Both the position numbers and the translations under genes were made by a program. The notes beneath the pieces were generated by a model. That model was given only the letters and a program-made list of their open reading frames with translations. It searched no databases and was not told where the DNA came from. Below are positions 55,783 to 64,000 of a stretch of DNA of 64,000 nt, piece by piece. Source of the stretch: C-114 sp963745405 (GTDB lineage: Bacteria > Chloroflexota > Limnocylindria > Limnocylindrales > CSP1-4); NCBI GenBank assembly GCA_963745405.1, contig CAVUWY010000003.1, positions 62,001 through 126,000 of the forward strand, read 5' to 3'. Each line of letters opens with the position of its first letter. Positions within the stretch are counted from its first letter, which is position 1.

Positions 55783-56256
55783 TCAGCCTGCGGTCCGCTG
55801 CCGCCAGGCCGCGAAGGTCGGCCAGCCCCACGGGATGGCTGCGGCGGCGATGACGAGGCCGAGGCCGAACATGAGCGGATGGAGGAAGCTGAGCTCCCGG
55901 ATGATCGCGAGCTCGACCACGATCCAGATCATCTGACCGCAGCCGATGGCGAAGGCAAGGAAGGGCGCGAGTCGAGAGCGACGGAGGCCCATCGCCGCGA
56001 CGACGAACGAACCGATCCCGAACAGTCCGCCGAGGATCAACCCGGGAACGAGGAAGTCGCCGAACGGGCTGCCGGCAAGCAACGCCTGGTCCATGTGCAT
56101 GACGGACCCGTCCGGACGCGCGACGAGGGCGATGCCGCCGGCCAGGGCCCCGATGCCGAGCAGGATCAGAGAGACGATCGCCACCCATCCCGAGAGGACC
56201 AGTCGTGGTCGCGGGATGTCGTGGACCGGGTGGACGTCGGCGCTTCGCGCAGTCAT
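55783..56256 (-). CDS. Four-helix membrane protein
   Basis: 157 residues from ATG 56256 (GGAGG upstream at about 10 nt). Helices LVLSGWVAIVSLILLGIGALAGGIALV, FLVPGLILGGLFGIGSFVVAAMGL, LAPFLAFAIGCGQMIWIVVELAII and LSFLHPLMFGLGLVIAAAAIPWGW. Small integral membrane protein of unknown role, seen next to DoxX or sensor genes. 180 nt separates it from the DoxX gene. Confidence 0.65.
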   Translation of the reverse strand: MTARSADVHPVHDIPRPRLVLSGWVAIVSLILLGIGALAGGIALVARPDGSVMHMDQALLAGSPFGDFLVPGLILGGLFGIGSFVVAAMGLRRSRLAPFLAFAIGCGQMIWIVVELAIIRELSFLHPLMFGLGLVIAAAAIPWGWPTFAAWRQRTAG

Positions 56257-56415
56257 GGCAATCGACCCTCCGGGCATGGCGTCGTGGATGTGAGTCGAAT
56301 CCTCGGCCCCGCGTGGGCCCGGACAAGTGCCGTTCGGCGTCCGCCGCGTCAGCCGACTGGCACGTTCGGGCCGCGGAACCGTGGCGGCCGGTCGTGCGTC
56401 TGGCGGACCGCATGC

Positions 56416-56421
56416 TAGATT
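56416..56421 (+). promoter_or_regulatory. -10 box TAGATT upstream of the ECF sigma gene
   Basis: TAGATT lies 41 nt before the GTG at 56463, leaving room for the GGAGGAG Shine-Dalgarno at 56445. Confidence 0.4.
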
Positions 56422-56462
56422 CCGCACGCCTCAGCCCTGCCCTCCGGAGGAGCCGCCCGACC

Positions 56463-57149
56463 GTGGCCGACCCCCGCGTGGACGAACATCGCGAGCCCCC
56501 CGCCGACGTGAGGGGCGACGATGGGCCGGGCGCGGTCTCGAGCGACGGCGAGGCCATCCCGACGGCCGTCGACGATCCCGTCCAGCGGCGCGACCGGATC
56601 CTCGTCGAGCGAGCCCTCGCGGGCGACCTCGATGCATTCAACGACCTCGTCGAGTGCTACCAGGACCAGCTCTGGTCGCTCGTCGTCCGGATGGTCCCCG
56701 ATCGAGATCAGGCTGCCGACGCCGTCCAGGAGGCGTTCTTCCGGGCGTACCGCAACCTCTCCTCGTTCCGTGGCGGCAGCGTCCGGAGCTGGCTCAGCCG
56801 CATCTGCGTCAACGCGGCGATGGACGCCCAGCGGGCCCGCCGTCGCCGCCCAGTCCAGCCCTATCCGGAGCTCGATGACCAGTCGTGGCAGCCACCGACC
56901 GGCCCGGAGGCCGACCCGGAGCGCATCGCCCTCGGCAGCGAGCGATCGCGCGTCCTGGCCGACGCGCTCGCCCGCATCGGGCCGGACCAACGGGCGGCCA
57001 TCGTCCTCTTCGACGTCGAGGGCTTCGACTACGCCGAGATCGCCGCCATGACGGGCGTCTCGCTGGGGACGGTGAAGTCGCGCATCCATCGGGGGAGGCT
57101 CGCCCTCCGGGGACTGCTCGAGGATCGGATGGAACTGTTCCGTGGCTGA
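56463..57149 (+). CDS. ECF-type RNA polymerase sigma factor (SigE/RpoE-like)
   Basis: 228 residues from GTG 56463. Region 2: AFNDLVECYQDQLWSLVVRMVPDRDQAADAVQEAFFRAYRNLSSFRG; region 4: RIGPDQRAAIVLFDVEGFDYAEIAAMTGVSLGTVKSRIHRGRLALRGLL. A 55-residue acidic N-terminal extension is unusual. GGAGGAG upstream. The stop overlaps the anti-sigma gene by 8 nt, so the pair is an operon. Confidence 0.92.
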   Translation: MADPRVDEHREPPADVRGDDGPGAVSSDGEAIPTAVDDPVQRRDRILVERALAGDLDAFNDLVECYQDQLWSLVVRMVPDRDQAADAVQEAFFRAYRNLSSFRGGSVRSWLSRICVNAAMDAQRARRRRPVQPYPELDDQSWQPPTGPEADPERIALGSERSRVLADALARIGPDQRAAIVLFDVEGFDYAEIAAMTGVSLGTVKSRIHRGRLALRGLLEDRMELFRG

Positions 57150-58008
57150 CGGCGTCACTGGTCCGATGGATCCGCTCACGAACCCGCACGACCGCCACGA
57201 CCTCCTGCTCATCGCCGCCCACGCGTCCGGCGACCTCGCCGGTCGCGACCTGGCCCAGGCCGACGAGCTCCTTGCGTCGTGCCCCGACTGCGCCAACCTG
57301 TCCGCCGATCTGGGCGCGATCGCCTCGGCGACCGCCGGGCTGCCGGCCGTCGAGCGGCCGCGCGACTTCCGCCTGAGTCCCGCCGATGCGGCCCGCCTCA
57401 GGCCGACGGGTTGGCGGCGGGCGGTCGGCTGGCTCCGCGGCGATCCGTCCACGTCCGGGGGCGGAGCGATGCGTCCGCTCGCCATCGGCCTCACGACCCT
57501 CGGCCTCGTCGGCCTCGTCTTCTCGGCGACCCCGCTCGCGAACAACCTCGGCGGAACGAGCGCCAGCGCGCCGCAGGCGCTCGACGAGAGCGCGGCTGGG
57601 GGACGGAGCTCGGTCAGCGGCGCCGCCAACGATTCCGGTGCGAGCGCGGGCCCAGCGGTCCAGCTCCCCGTCGCCCCTGGCGCAGGGGCCGTCGCCTCGC
57701 CGGCCCCGTCGCAGCCGCAGCCCGCTCCCCAGGCCGGGGCGACGGCGATACCAGCCGATGCCGGCGGCGGGTCGGGCAAGGGCCTCGCCGCCCCGAGCGC
57801 CGGGCCGTCGGAAGGGCCGCCGGGCTATGTCGCCGGGCTCGCTCCATCGCCCGCGGCAGGATCGACCCCGGTCCCGCCGACCGCGGGACCGGCCGGCGGT
57901 ACTCCGTCGGCGGTCCCGGTCCTCGGCCTCGTCTCGATCGGGCTGGTCGTCGTCGGACTCGCTCTCCTGGCGCTCGCCAGGGCCCGTTCCCGGGCCGCCG
58001 CCGGCTGA
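57142..58008 (+). CDS. Zinc-finger anti-sigma factor, membrane anchored
   Basis: 288 residues from GTG 57142. N-terminal zf-HC2-like domain: HDLLLIAAHASGDLAGRDLAQADELLASCPDCANL with the H...CxxC zinc pattern; one membrane helix (PLAIGLTTLGLVGLVFSATPL, about residues 110-130); a long Pro/Ala/Gly extracytoplasmic region; and a second helix near the C-terminus (LGLVSIGLVVVGLALLALAR). It would hold the upstream sigma factor inactive at the membrane; release by regulated proteolysis is typical. Confidence 0.88.
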   Translation: MADGVTGPMDPLTNPHDRHDLLLIAAHASGDLAGRDLAQADELLASCPDCANLSADLGAIASATAGLPAVERPRDFRLSPADAARLRPTGWRRAVGWLRGDPSTSGGGAMRPLAIGLTTLGLVGLVFSATPLANNLGGTSASAPQALDESAAGGRSSVSGAANDSGASAGPAVQLPVAPGAGAVASPAPSQPQPAPQAGATAIPADAGGGSGKGLAAPSAGPSEGPPGYVAGLAPSPAAGSTPVPPTAGPAGGTPSAVPVLGLVSIGLVVVGLALLALARARSRAAAG

Positions 58009-58094
58009 CCATCTGGCGGCCGAACGTCCGGCCGCGCGCTCCGCACCGACCTCGATGACGCCCGGGTGCGCCGGGCCGCCCGGAGCGCGGCGGG

Positions 58095-58100
58095 TACACT
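58095..58100 (+). promoter_or_regulatory. -10 box TACACT upstream of polA
   Basis: TACACT ends 45 nt before the polA ATG. No -35 seen. Confidence 0.4.
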
Positions 58101-58145
58101 GGCTCCACCCCGATCGACCGGCGGACGACACCCCCGAGGCTGCCG

Positions 58146-61100
58146 ATGGAACGCCTGATGCTGCTCGACGGCAACGGGCTCATCTACCGTGGATACTTCG
58201 CCCTCCCGCCGCTGACCACGAGCCGCGGCGAGCTCGTCAACGCCGTCTTCGGCTTCTGCTCGCATCGTCCTCCGCGGGTTCCAGGACATCCGGCCCGACT
58301 ACGTCGCGGTCGCCTTCGACCTGCCCGGGCCGACGTTCCGCCACGAACAGTTCGCCGAATACAAGGCCACCCGCCAGCGCATGCCGGACGACCTCCGCGA
58401 CCAGTTCCCCAAGGTCCGCGAGGTCGTCAAGGCGCTGCGCATCCCCGTCTACGAGCTGAGCCGGCTACGAGGCCGACGACGTCATCGGCACGCTCACGGT
58501 GGAGGCCGAGGCGCGCGGCCTCGACACGACCGTCGTGACCGGCGATCTCGACATGCTCCAGCTCGTGTCCGACCGGACGAGGCTGATGACGACGCGGTCC
58601 GGCGTCCAGAACACGATCATCTACGACCCGGCCCGGATCGACGAGCGGTACGGGCTGCGGCCCGACCAGATCGTCGACTTCAAGGCCCTCAAGGGCGACT
58701 CGACCGACAACGTCCCGGGCGTGACCGGCATCGGCGAGAAGACCGCCGCCAAGCTCGTCGGCCAGTTCGGCGACCTCGACGGCCTCTTCGAGCATCTCGA
58801 CGAGGTGACGCCCGAGCAAGCTACGCGACGCCGCTCGTGCGAAGCTCGCGACCGGGTCCTCGAAGCGCGGGAGCTCATGCGGATCGTCCGCGACCTGCCG
58901 GTGTCGCTCGACCTCGATGCCGCCCGGCTCGGCGACTACGACCGCGACACGGTCGTCCGGCTGTTCCGCGAGTACGAGTTCCGGACCCTCATCGAGCGCC
59001 TTCCGGCGCTGACCGGCGAGCGCGCCGACGAGACCGTCGAGGCGCTCCGGGCGACGACCGCGGACGGCTCGTTCCCGGCCGCCCAGGTGAGCGGCCGGCC
59101 GACCGGCTGGGGTCCGGGCGCGCCGGCGACCCCGTCCGGCGATGGACGGGGGAGCGGCGGCTCGCTGCTCCACGATGCGACGGGGCTGCAGCTCTCGCTC
59201 GATTTCGACGCCCTCGGCGGCTCCGACGCGGGTCGCCCGCCGGCCACCGGCACTGCCGGACCGGCCCGGATCGCGGATGCGGCCGCGCTCGAAGCGATCG
59301 AGCCGACCGACCCACGCGACGCACTGGCGGCCGCGATCGGCGAGCCGACCCGGATCGCGGTCGTCGACGAAGCGGGTGTGGCCGGCCTACGGGCGTGGCT
59401 GTCCGCCCAGGCGGCGGTCGGGGTCGGCCTCGTCCTCGACGACCCGCGGCCTCGACGCGGGACGCCGCTCGCCCTCGCCCTCGCCGGCACCGACGGCCGG
59501 GCGGTCGCGGCGGAAGGGGACGACCGCCAGCGCCGCCCTCCGGACGCTCCTCGAGGAAGTCGGCACGCCACTCGTCGGCCACGAGGTCAAGCCGCTCCTC
59601 GTCCTGCGCTTCGCCGACGACGAACGGGCGCCGGCCCTGCCGGTCGCGTTCGACACGCAGGTCGCGGCCTACCTGCTCAATGCGAGCCTCCGCAGCCAGA
59701 CCATCGCCGACGTGGTCGCCGAGCAACTCGACCTCATCCTGCCGCCGGTCGCCGAGCTGAGTCATGCGTCGCGGGCCGGTATCGAGGCACTCTCGACGAT
59801 CGCCGTCCGCCCGCCACTCGAGGCGGCCCTTGCCCGCGAGGCGCTGGACCGCCTCTTCGGCGAGATCGAGCTGCCGCTGATCGCGGTGCTCGCCCGGATG
59901 GAGGCCGTCGGTGTCGCCATCGACGAGGCGCGGCTGGCGGAGCTGGCGACCGAGTTCAGCGCCGAGATCACCCGTCTCGAGGCCGAGATCTACGCCGACG
60001 TCGGCCACGAGTTCAACCTCGGCAGCCCGAAACAGCTCGAGCAGGTCCTCTTCTTCGAGCTCGACCTGCCGAAGGGCAAGCGGACGAAGACCGGCTACTC
60101 GACCGATGCGTCGGTCCTCGAGGACCTCGCGCCGGCCCATCCGATGATCCCCAAGCTCCTCGAGTGGCGGACCTACACGAAGCTCCGCTCGACCTACGTC
60201 GAGGCGCTGCCGACGCTCATCGCCGAGTCCGACGGGCGCCTCCACACCACGTTCCACCAGGCCGTCGCGGCGACCGGGCGGCTGTCCTCCTCCGACCCGA
60301 ACCTCCAGAACATCCCCATCCGGACGCCGCTCGGCCGGCGGATCCGGCGCGCGTTCGTGGCCGGCGATCCCGACCGCGTCCTCGTGGCGGCCGACTACTC
60401 GCAGATCGAGCTGCGGATCCTCGCCCACGTCTCGGGCGACGAGCACCTCCGTGAGGCGTTCGCCCGCGGCGACGACATCCACCGGTCGACGGCCGCCCGG
60501 GTCCTCCACAAGGCTCCCGAGGACGTGACCTCGGACGAGCGGTCGATGGCCAAGATGGTCAACTTCGGGATCGCCTACGGCATGAGCGACTTCGGCCTGT
60601 CGTCCCGGGCCAACATCCCGCGGGCGGAGGCGCAGGAGTTCATCAACACGTACTTCGCGACCTACTCGGGCATCAGCTACTACATGCTCGCCATCAAGGA
60701 GCAGGCTCGCTCGCAGGGCTACGTCCAGACCCTCATCGGGCGGAAGCGGCACATCCCCGAGCTCCAGGCGCGGAACCCGTCGCTGCGGGCGGCCGGCGAG
60801 CGGATGGCCATCAACATGCCGATCCAGGGCACGGCCGCCGACATCATCAAGATCGCCATGATCCGCCCTTGCCGATCGGCTCCGCGACGGCGGGTTCCGG
60901 TCGCGCCTTCTCCTGCAGGTCCACGACGAGTTGCTCCTCGAGGTGCCACGCGACGAGGTCGATCGCCTCGTGCCCGTCCTGCGGGCGACCATGGAGAGCG
61001 CGATGCCGCTCGACGTCCCGCTGACCGTCGATATCAAGGTCGGCGACGACTGGGAGGCGATGACGCCGCTGACACGGGCCGACGCCATGGCCGCCGAGGC

Positions 61101-61146
61101 GGACGAGGCGCCGAGCGACTCGCCGAGCCCCTCGCCGGTCGGCTGA
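58146..61146 (+). CDS. polA: DNA polymerase I, with several frame changes
   Basis: About 998 residues after correction. 5'-nuclease domain: MLLDGNGLIYRGYFALPPL, YVAVAFDLPGPTFRHE, GYEADDVIGTLTVEAE, TGDLDMLQLV, LKGDSTDNVPGVTGIGEKTAAKLV. A middle 3'-exonuclease-like domain lacks the DxE motif (LVLDDPRP instead), so proofreading is likely lost. Polymerase domain: VAADYSQIELRILAHVSGDEHL, HRSTAARVLHKAPEDV, MVNFGIAYGMSDFGLS, LLQVHDELLLEV. Frame breaks near 58262, 58461, a compensated pair 58816/58850, 59517 and 60866; each is corrected by removing one base (the 58850 one by adding a base). All the domains are conserved, so the gene is probably intact. Confidence 0.9.
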
Positions 61147-61188
61147 GCGTGGGAGTCTGGAAGGCCGGGGCGAGCAGGCGTCCCCCCG

Positions 61189-62154
61189 ATGCCTGAGCTG
61201 CCCGAGGTCGAGACGGTCGCCCGCGACCTCCGGCCGCGGATCGTCGGCTCGACGATCGCCGGCGCGCGAGTCTCGTGGCCCCGGACCTGGGCGGGCGACG
61301 CGGCGGCCGGGCCCGCCGAGCTCGCCGGCCGGCGGATCGAGTCGGTCGGCCGGCGGGGCAAGCTCGTCGTCATCGGGCTGTCCGGCGATGCCGCTCTGAC
61401 GATCCACCTCAAGATGACCGGCCAGCTGTTCGTCGTCGACCGGGCCGTCCCGATGGACCCCTACGTCCGCTTCGTCGTCGAATTCACCGACGGGCGCGAC
61501 CTCCGCTTCCGCGACATCCGCAAGTTCGGACGGGTCGCCTTCCACCTCCGCGAGCCGCGGAGCGGCGAGCTCGTCCGGGTCGACGTCGGTACGGCCTCGT
61601 TCGCCGGGCTCGGGCCGGAGCCGCTCGATCCGTCCTTCACCGTGCGGCAGTTCCGGACCCGCCTGCGAGCCCGCCGCGGGCGGCTCAAGCCGCTCCTGCT
61701 CGACCAGTCGTTCGTTGCCGGGATCGGCAACATCTACGCCGACGAGGCCCTCTGGACGGCGCGGCTCCACCCGCTGCGGCGGACCACCTCGCTCCGGCCA
61801 GCCGACGAGGGCCGCCTGTACCGGGCGATCCGGGAGATCCTGGCCGAGGCGGTCGAACGGCGCGGCTCCTCCATCGACGACTACACGGCCCCCGACGGCG
61901 ACGGGTCGATGCAGGAGCGGCTCCTCGTCTACCAGCGGACCGGCGAGGAGTGCCCGCGCTGCGGGCGACCCCTCCGCCGCGTCGTGATCGGCGGACGGGC
62001 GACCCACTTCTGCTCATGGTGCCAGCGCCTGCCGGCGGTCGACCGACCGGGCACGGCCGCGATCCTCCGGCCCGCGAGCCACCGGACTGCCCGGGCCGGG
62101 CGGACGCTGGACGACCCTCCCCGGAGCCGACGACCGGGGCCGTCATCGGCCTGA
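61189..62154 (+). CDS. mutM: Formamidopyrimidine-DNA glycosylase (Fpg/MutM)
   Basis: 321 residues. Removes oxidised purines such as 8-oxoguanine. N-terminal catalytic proline and glutamate (MPELPEVETVARDL), lysine in HLKMTGQL, H2TH region LLDQSFVAGIGNIYADEALWTARLHPLR, C-terminal zinc finger CPRCGRPLRRVVIGGRATHFCSWCQR. Only 42 nt after polA. The final 35 residues are unusual; the neighbouring frame gives a tidy helical tail (GAEAEHAREAARARTERTRR) ending at 62276, so a one-base change near 62100 may be present. Confidence 0.94.
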   Translation: MPELPEVETVARDLRPRIVGSTIAGARVSWPRTWAGDAAAGPAELAGRRIESVGRRGKLVVIGLSGDAALTIHLKMTGQLFVVDRAVPMDPYVRFVVEFTDGRDLRFRDIRKFGRVAFHLREPRSGELVRVDVGTASFAGLGPEPLDPSFTVRQFRTRLRARRGRLKPLLLDQSFVAGIGNIYADEALWTARLHPLRRTTSLRPADEGRLYRAIREILAEAVERRGSSIDDYTAPDGDGSMQERLLVYQRTGEECPRCGRPLRRVVIGGRATHFCSWCQRLPAVDRPGTAAILRPASHRTARAGRTLDDPPRSRRPGPSSA

Positions 62155-62275
62155 CCGGCGCGGAGGCCGAGCATGCCCGGGAGGCGGCCCGGGCGCGCAC
62201 CGAACGCACTCGCCGCGCGGCGGCGACCCGACGGGCGGCGGCCCGGAGCGCGGTCGGCGGCGGCTCCACCGACTG

Positions 62276-64000
62276 ATGTCGATCCTCCGCCTTTCCTCCA
62301 TCCGGCGCGAGGTCGGCACGTTCACGATCCTCGACGACGTGACCGCCTCGCTCGCGCTCGGCGATCGGGTCGGCCTCGTCGGCCCGAACGGAGCCGGCAA
62401 GACGACCCTCCTGCGGATCGCCGCCGGGCTCGACGAGCCCGACGCCGGCGAGGTCCAGCGGAAGCGCGAGGCGAGCCTCGGCTTCCTCCTCCAGGAGTCC
62501 CATTTCGATGCCGCATTCATGGCGGCGCCGGACCTGCGGACGGCCGTCCGGGCAGGGGCCACCGTACTGGAGCGGATGGAGCAGGAGCTCCATGTGCTCG
62601 AGCAGGCTCATCGGGTGACGGAGCCCGCCTACGAACGGCTCCAGCACGAGTTCGAAGTCCGCGGCGGCTACACCCTCGACCAGCGGGTCGATGAGGCCCT
62701 GTCGGGACTCGGCTTCGAACCGGCAGAGTGGACCCGCCCGCCGGCGGCCATGTCGGGCGGCCAGCAGACCCGGGCAGCCCTGGCCCGGCTCGTCATCGCC
62801 GACCCCGACATCCTGCTCCTCGACGAGCCCACGAACCACCTCGACATCGCCGCCCTCGAATGGACCGAGGAGCACCTCCGGCGGCGGTCGGGCTCGCTCA
62901 TCGTCGCGTCCCACGACCGGGCCTTCCTCGACGCGACGGTCACCCGGATCTGGGAGCTCCGCGACCGCCGGGTAACGGTCTTCCGCGGCGACTACTCGGC
63001 CTATCACCGACAGCGGGTCGAGCGGGACGAGCGGGCGGCCAAGGACGCCTCGTCGCATGCAGCGGCCATCGTCCGTGAGCAGGAGCTCGTCCAGCGCTAC
63101 CGGAGCCATCGCAAGTTCAGCAAGATGCACGAGCACGAGGCCCGCCTCGATCGCCTCCAGGGCGAACAGGTCGAGGCGCCCCGCGCTCGGAAGCGCCTGC
63201 GCCTGCCGACGGGCTCACCGGCCGGGCATGGGCCGGCCCGCTCGGGCGAGACAGTCGTCACCCTCGACGAGCTCGTCGTCGGCTATCGGCCCGACCGGGG
63301 TGGGGCGGCCGAGGCGGTCGGAGAGCCCAAGCGGGTCGCCCGGGTCCCGTGGTTGACCGCGTCCCGGGGCGAGCGGATCGGTATCGTCGGGCCCAACGGG
63401 GCGGGCAAGACGACGCTCCTGCGGACGGTGGCCGGCGACCTGGCGCCCCTCGACGGCCGGCTCGCCTTCGGCAGCGCCGTCCAGATCGGCTACCTCGCCC
63501 AGCTCCGTGACGCCGCCATCCCGGGCACGACGGTCCTCGACGCGCTCCTCGCGGCGATGCCGGTGACCTCCGGCGAGGCCCGGTCGTACCTGGCCCGGTT
63601 CCTCTTCCGGGGTGACGACGCCTTCAAGGAGGTCCGCCTGCTGTCGGGCGGCGAGCGCTCGCGGCTCGAGCTCGCGCTGCTCGGCATCACGCCGGCCAAC
63701 CTGCTGCTCCTTGACGAACCGACGAACCACCTCGACATCCCGGCCCGCGAGGCGATCGAGGCGTTCCTCGCCGAGACGCCGGCGACGGTCGTCGTGGTCA
63801 GCCACGACCGCCGGCTCCTCGAGACGATCTGCGACCGGCTGTGGGTCGTCGACGACGGCCTCGCGGTCCCGTTCGACGGCGGCTATCGCGCCTGGCGGGC
63901 GGCGGTGAGCGACGGCTGGTCGCCGGATGCCGCGGCCGAGTCGGAGGCTCGGCGGCTCCACGGCCGTCCGGGTCGCGCGGCCGGCGACCGTCGCGACGGA
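62276..64000 (+). CDS. ABC-F type ATPase, 3' truncated by window edge
   Basis: At least 575 residues from ATG 62276, no stop before the window ends. Two ABC domains: first Walker A VGPNGAGKTT, signature MSGGQQTRAALARLV, Walker B ILLLDEPTNHLD; a linker helix region with QELVQRYRSHRKFSKMHEHEARLDRLQ; second Walker A VGPNGAGKTT, signature LSGGERSRLELALLG, Walker B LLLLDEPTNHLD. No membrane helices. ABC-F proteins act on the ribosome. It follows mutM with a 121-nt gap. Confidence 0.92.
   Translation, partial: MSILRLSSIRREVGTFTILDDVTASLALGDRVGLVGPNGAGKTTLLRIAAGLDEPDAGEVQRKREASLGFLLQESHFDAAFMAAPDLRTAVRAGATVLERMEQELHVLEQAHRVTEPAYERLQHEFEVRGGYTLDQRVDEALSGLGFEPAEWTRPPAAMSGGQQTRAALARLVIADPDILLLDEPTNHLDIAALEWTEEHLRRRSGSLIVASHDRAFLDATVTRIWELRDRRVTVFRGDYSAYHRQRVERDERAAKDASSHAAAIVREQELVQRYRSHRKFSKMHEHEARLDRLQGEQVEAPRARKRLRLPTGSPAGHGPARSGETVVTLDELVVGYRPDRGGAAEAVGEPKRVARVPWLTASRGERIGIVGPNGAGKTTLLRTVAGDLAPLDGRLAFGSAVQIGYLAQLRDAAIPGTTVLDALLAAMPVTSGEARSYLARFLFRGDDAFKEVRLLSGGERSRLELALLGITPANLLLLDEPTNHLDIPAREAIEAFLAETPATVVVVSHDRRLLETICDRLWVVDDGLAVPFDGGYRAWRAAVSDGWSPDAAAESEARRLHGRPGRAAGDRRDG

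Noticed and set aside
43469..61146. dnaE and polA as pseudogenes
   Set aside because: All catalytic motifs and domains are conserved around single-base changes; error is more likely than decay of both polymerases.

Overview
This window is about 64 kb of very high-GC bacterial chromosome. It carries single-membrane style lipoproteins (lipobox signal peptides), NAD-dependent DNA ligase, the GatCAB amidotransferase, a BMP-type nucleoside ABC importer, ECF sigma/anti-sigma pairs and large LuxR/AAA regulators. This mix fits a Chloroflexota bacterium (Limnocylindria-like) or, less likely, an actinobacterium. That placement is inference from gene content; no rRNA is present.

Layout. 1-14 kb is housekeeping on the + strand: the tail of a PcrA/UvrD helicase, a flavin alpha-hydroxy-acid oxidase, ligA, a divergent tandem-GNAT acetyltransferase, then gatC-gatA and, after a few unrelated genes, gatB. 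14-19.5 kb is a minus-strand operon for a BMP-family importer (lipoprotein, double ATPase, two permeases) ending in a CoA-binding protein. 19.7-43.4 kb is accessory DNA rich in regulators: a lipase, three class III nucleotide cyclases (one with a cupin, one in a zinc-ribbon/ATPase/TPR giant, one membrane-bound), an ECF41-type sigma factor beside an SDR oxidoreductase, a Crp-like regulator, a 913-residue LuxR regulator and several lipoproteins of unknown role. It also holds chimeric gene remnants. 43.5-50.7 kb holds dnaE, a thioesterase, a SulP transporter and a fluoride-resistance operon under a clear fluoride riboswitch. 50.8-54.7 kb is a second accessory patch: a PD-(D/E)XK nuclease pair, split DUF1254/DUF1214 proteins, a broken tRNA-like sequence, an HNH remnant and a complete tRNA-Leu(CAA). 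54.8-64 kb returns to housekeeping: DoxX, an ECF sigma/anti-sigma pair, polA, mutM and an ABC-F ATPase running off the end.

Two patterns stand out. First, the start region of dnaE (a TACCAT -10 box, a GTG start and the first codons) recurs in degraded form at about 26.1, 33.5 and 40.5 kb. In three places it is joined to a motif of about 28 bp, so the accessory DNA upstream of dnaE looks like stacked cassettes. Second, many intact-looking conserved genes (polA, dnaE, an ABC ATPase, two cyclases) carry single-base frameshifts, nearly all consistent with one extra G or C. Consensus error is the simplest explanation.

Many genes start 6-9 nt after a TANNNT box, which suggests leaderless or very short-leader transcripts. 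Gene pairs often overlap as GTGA or ATGA.
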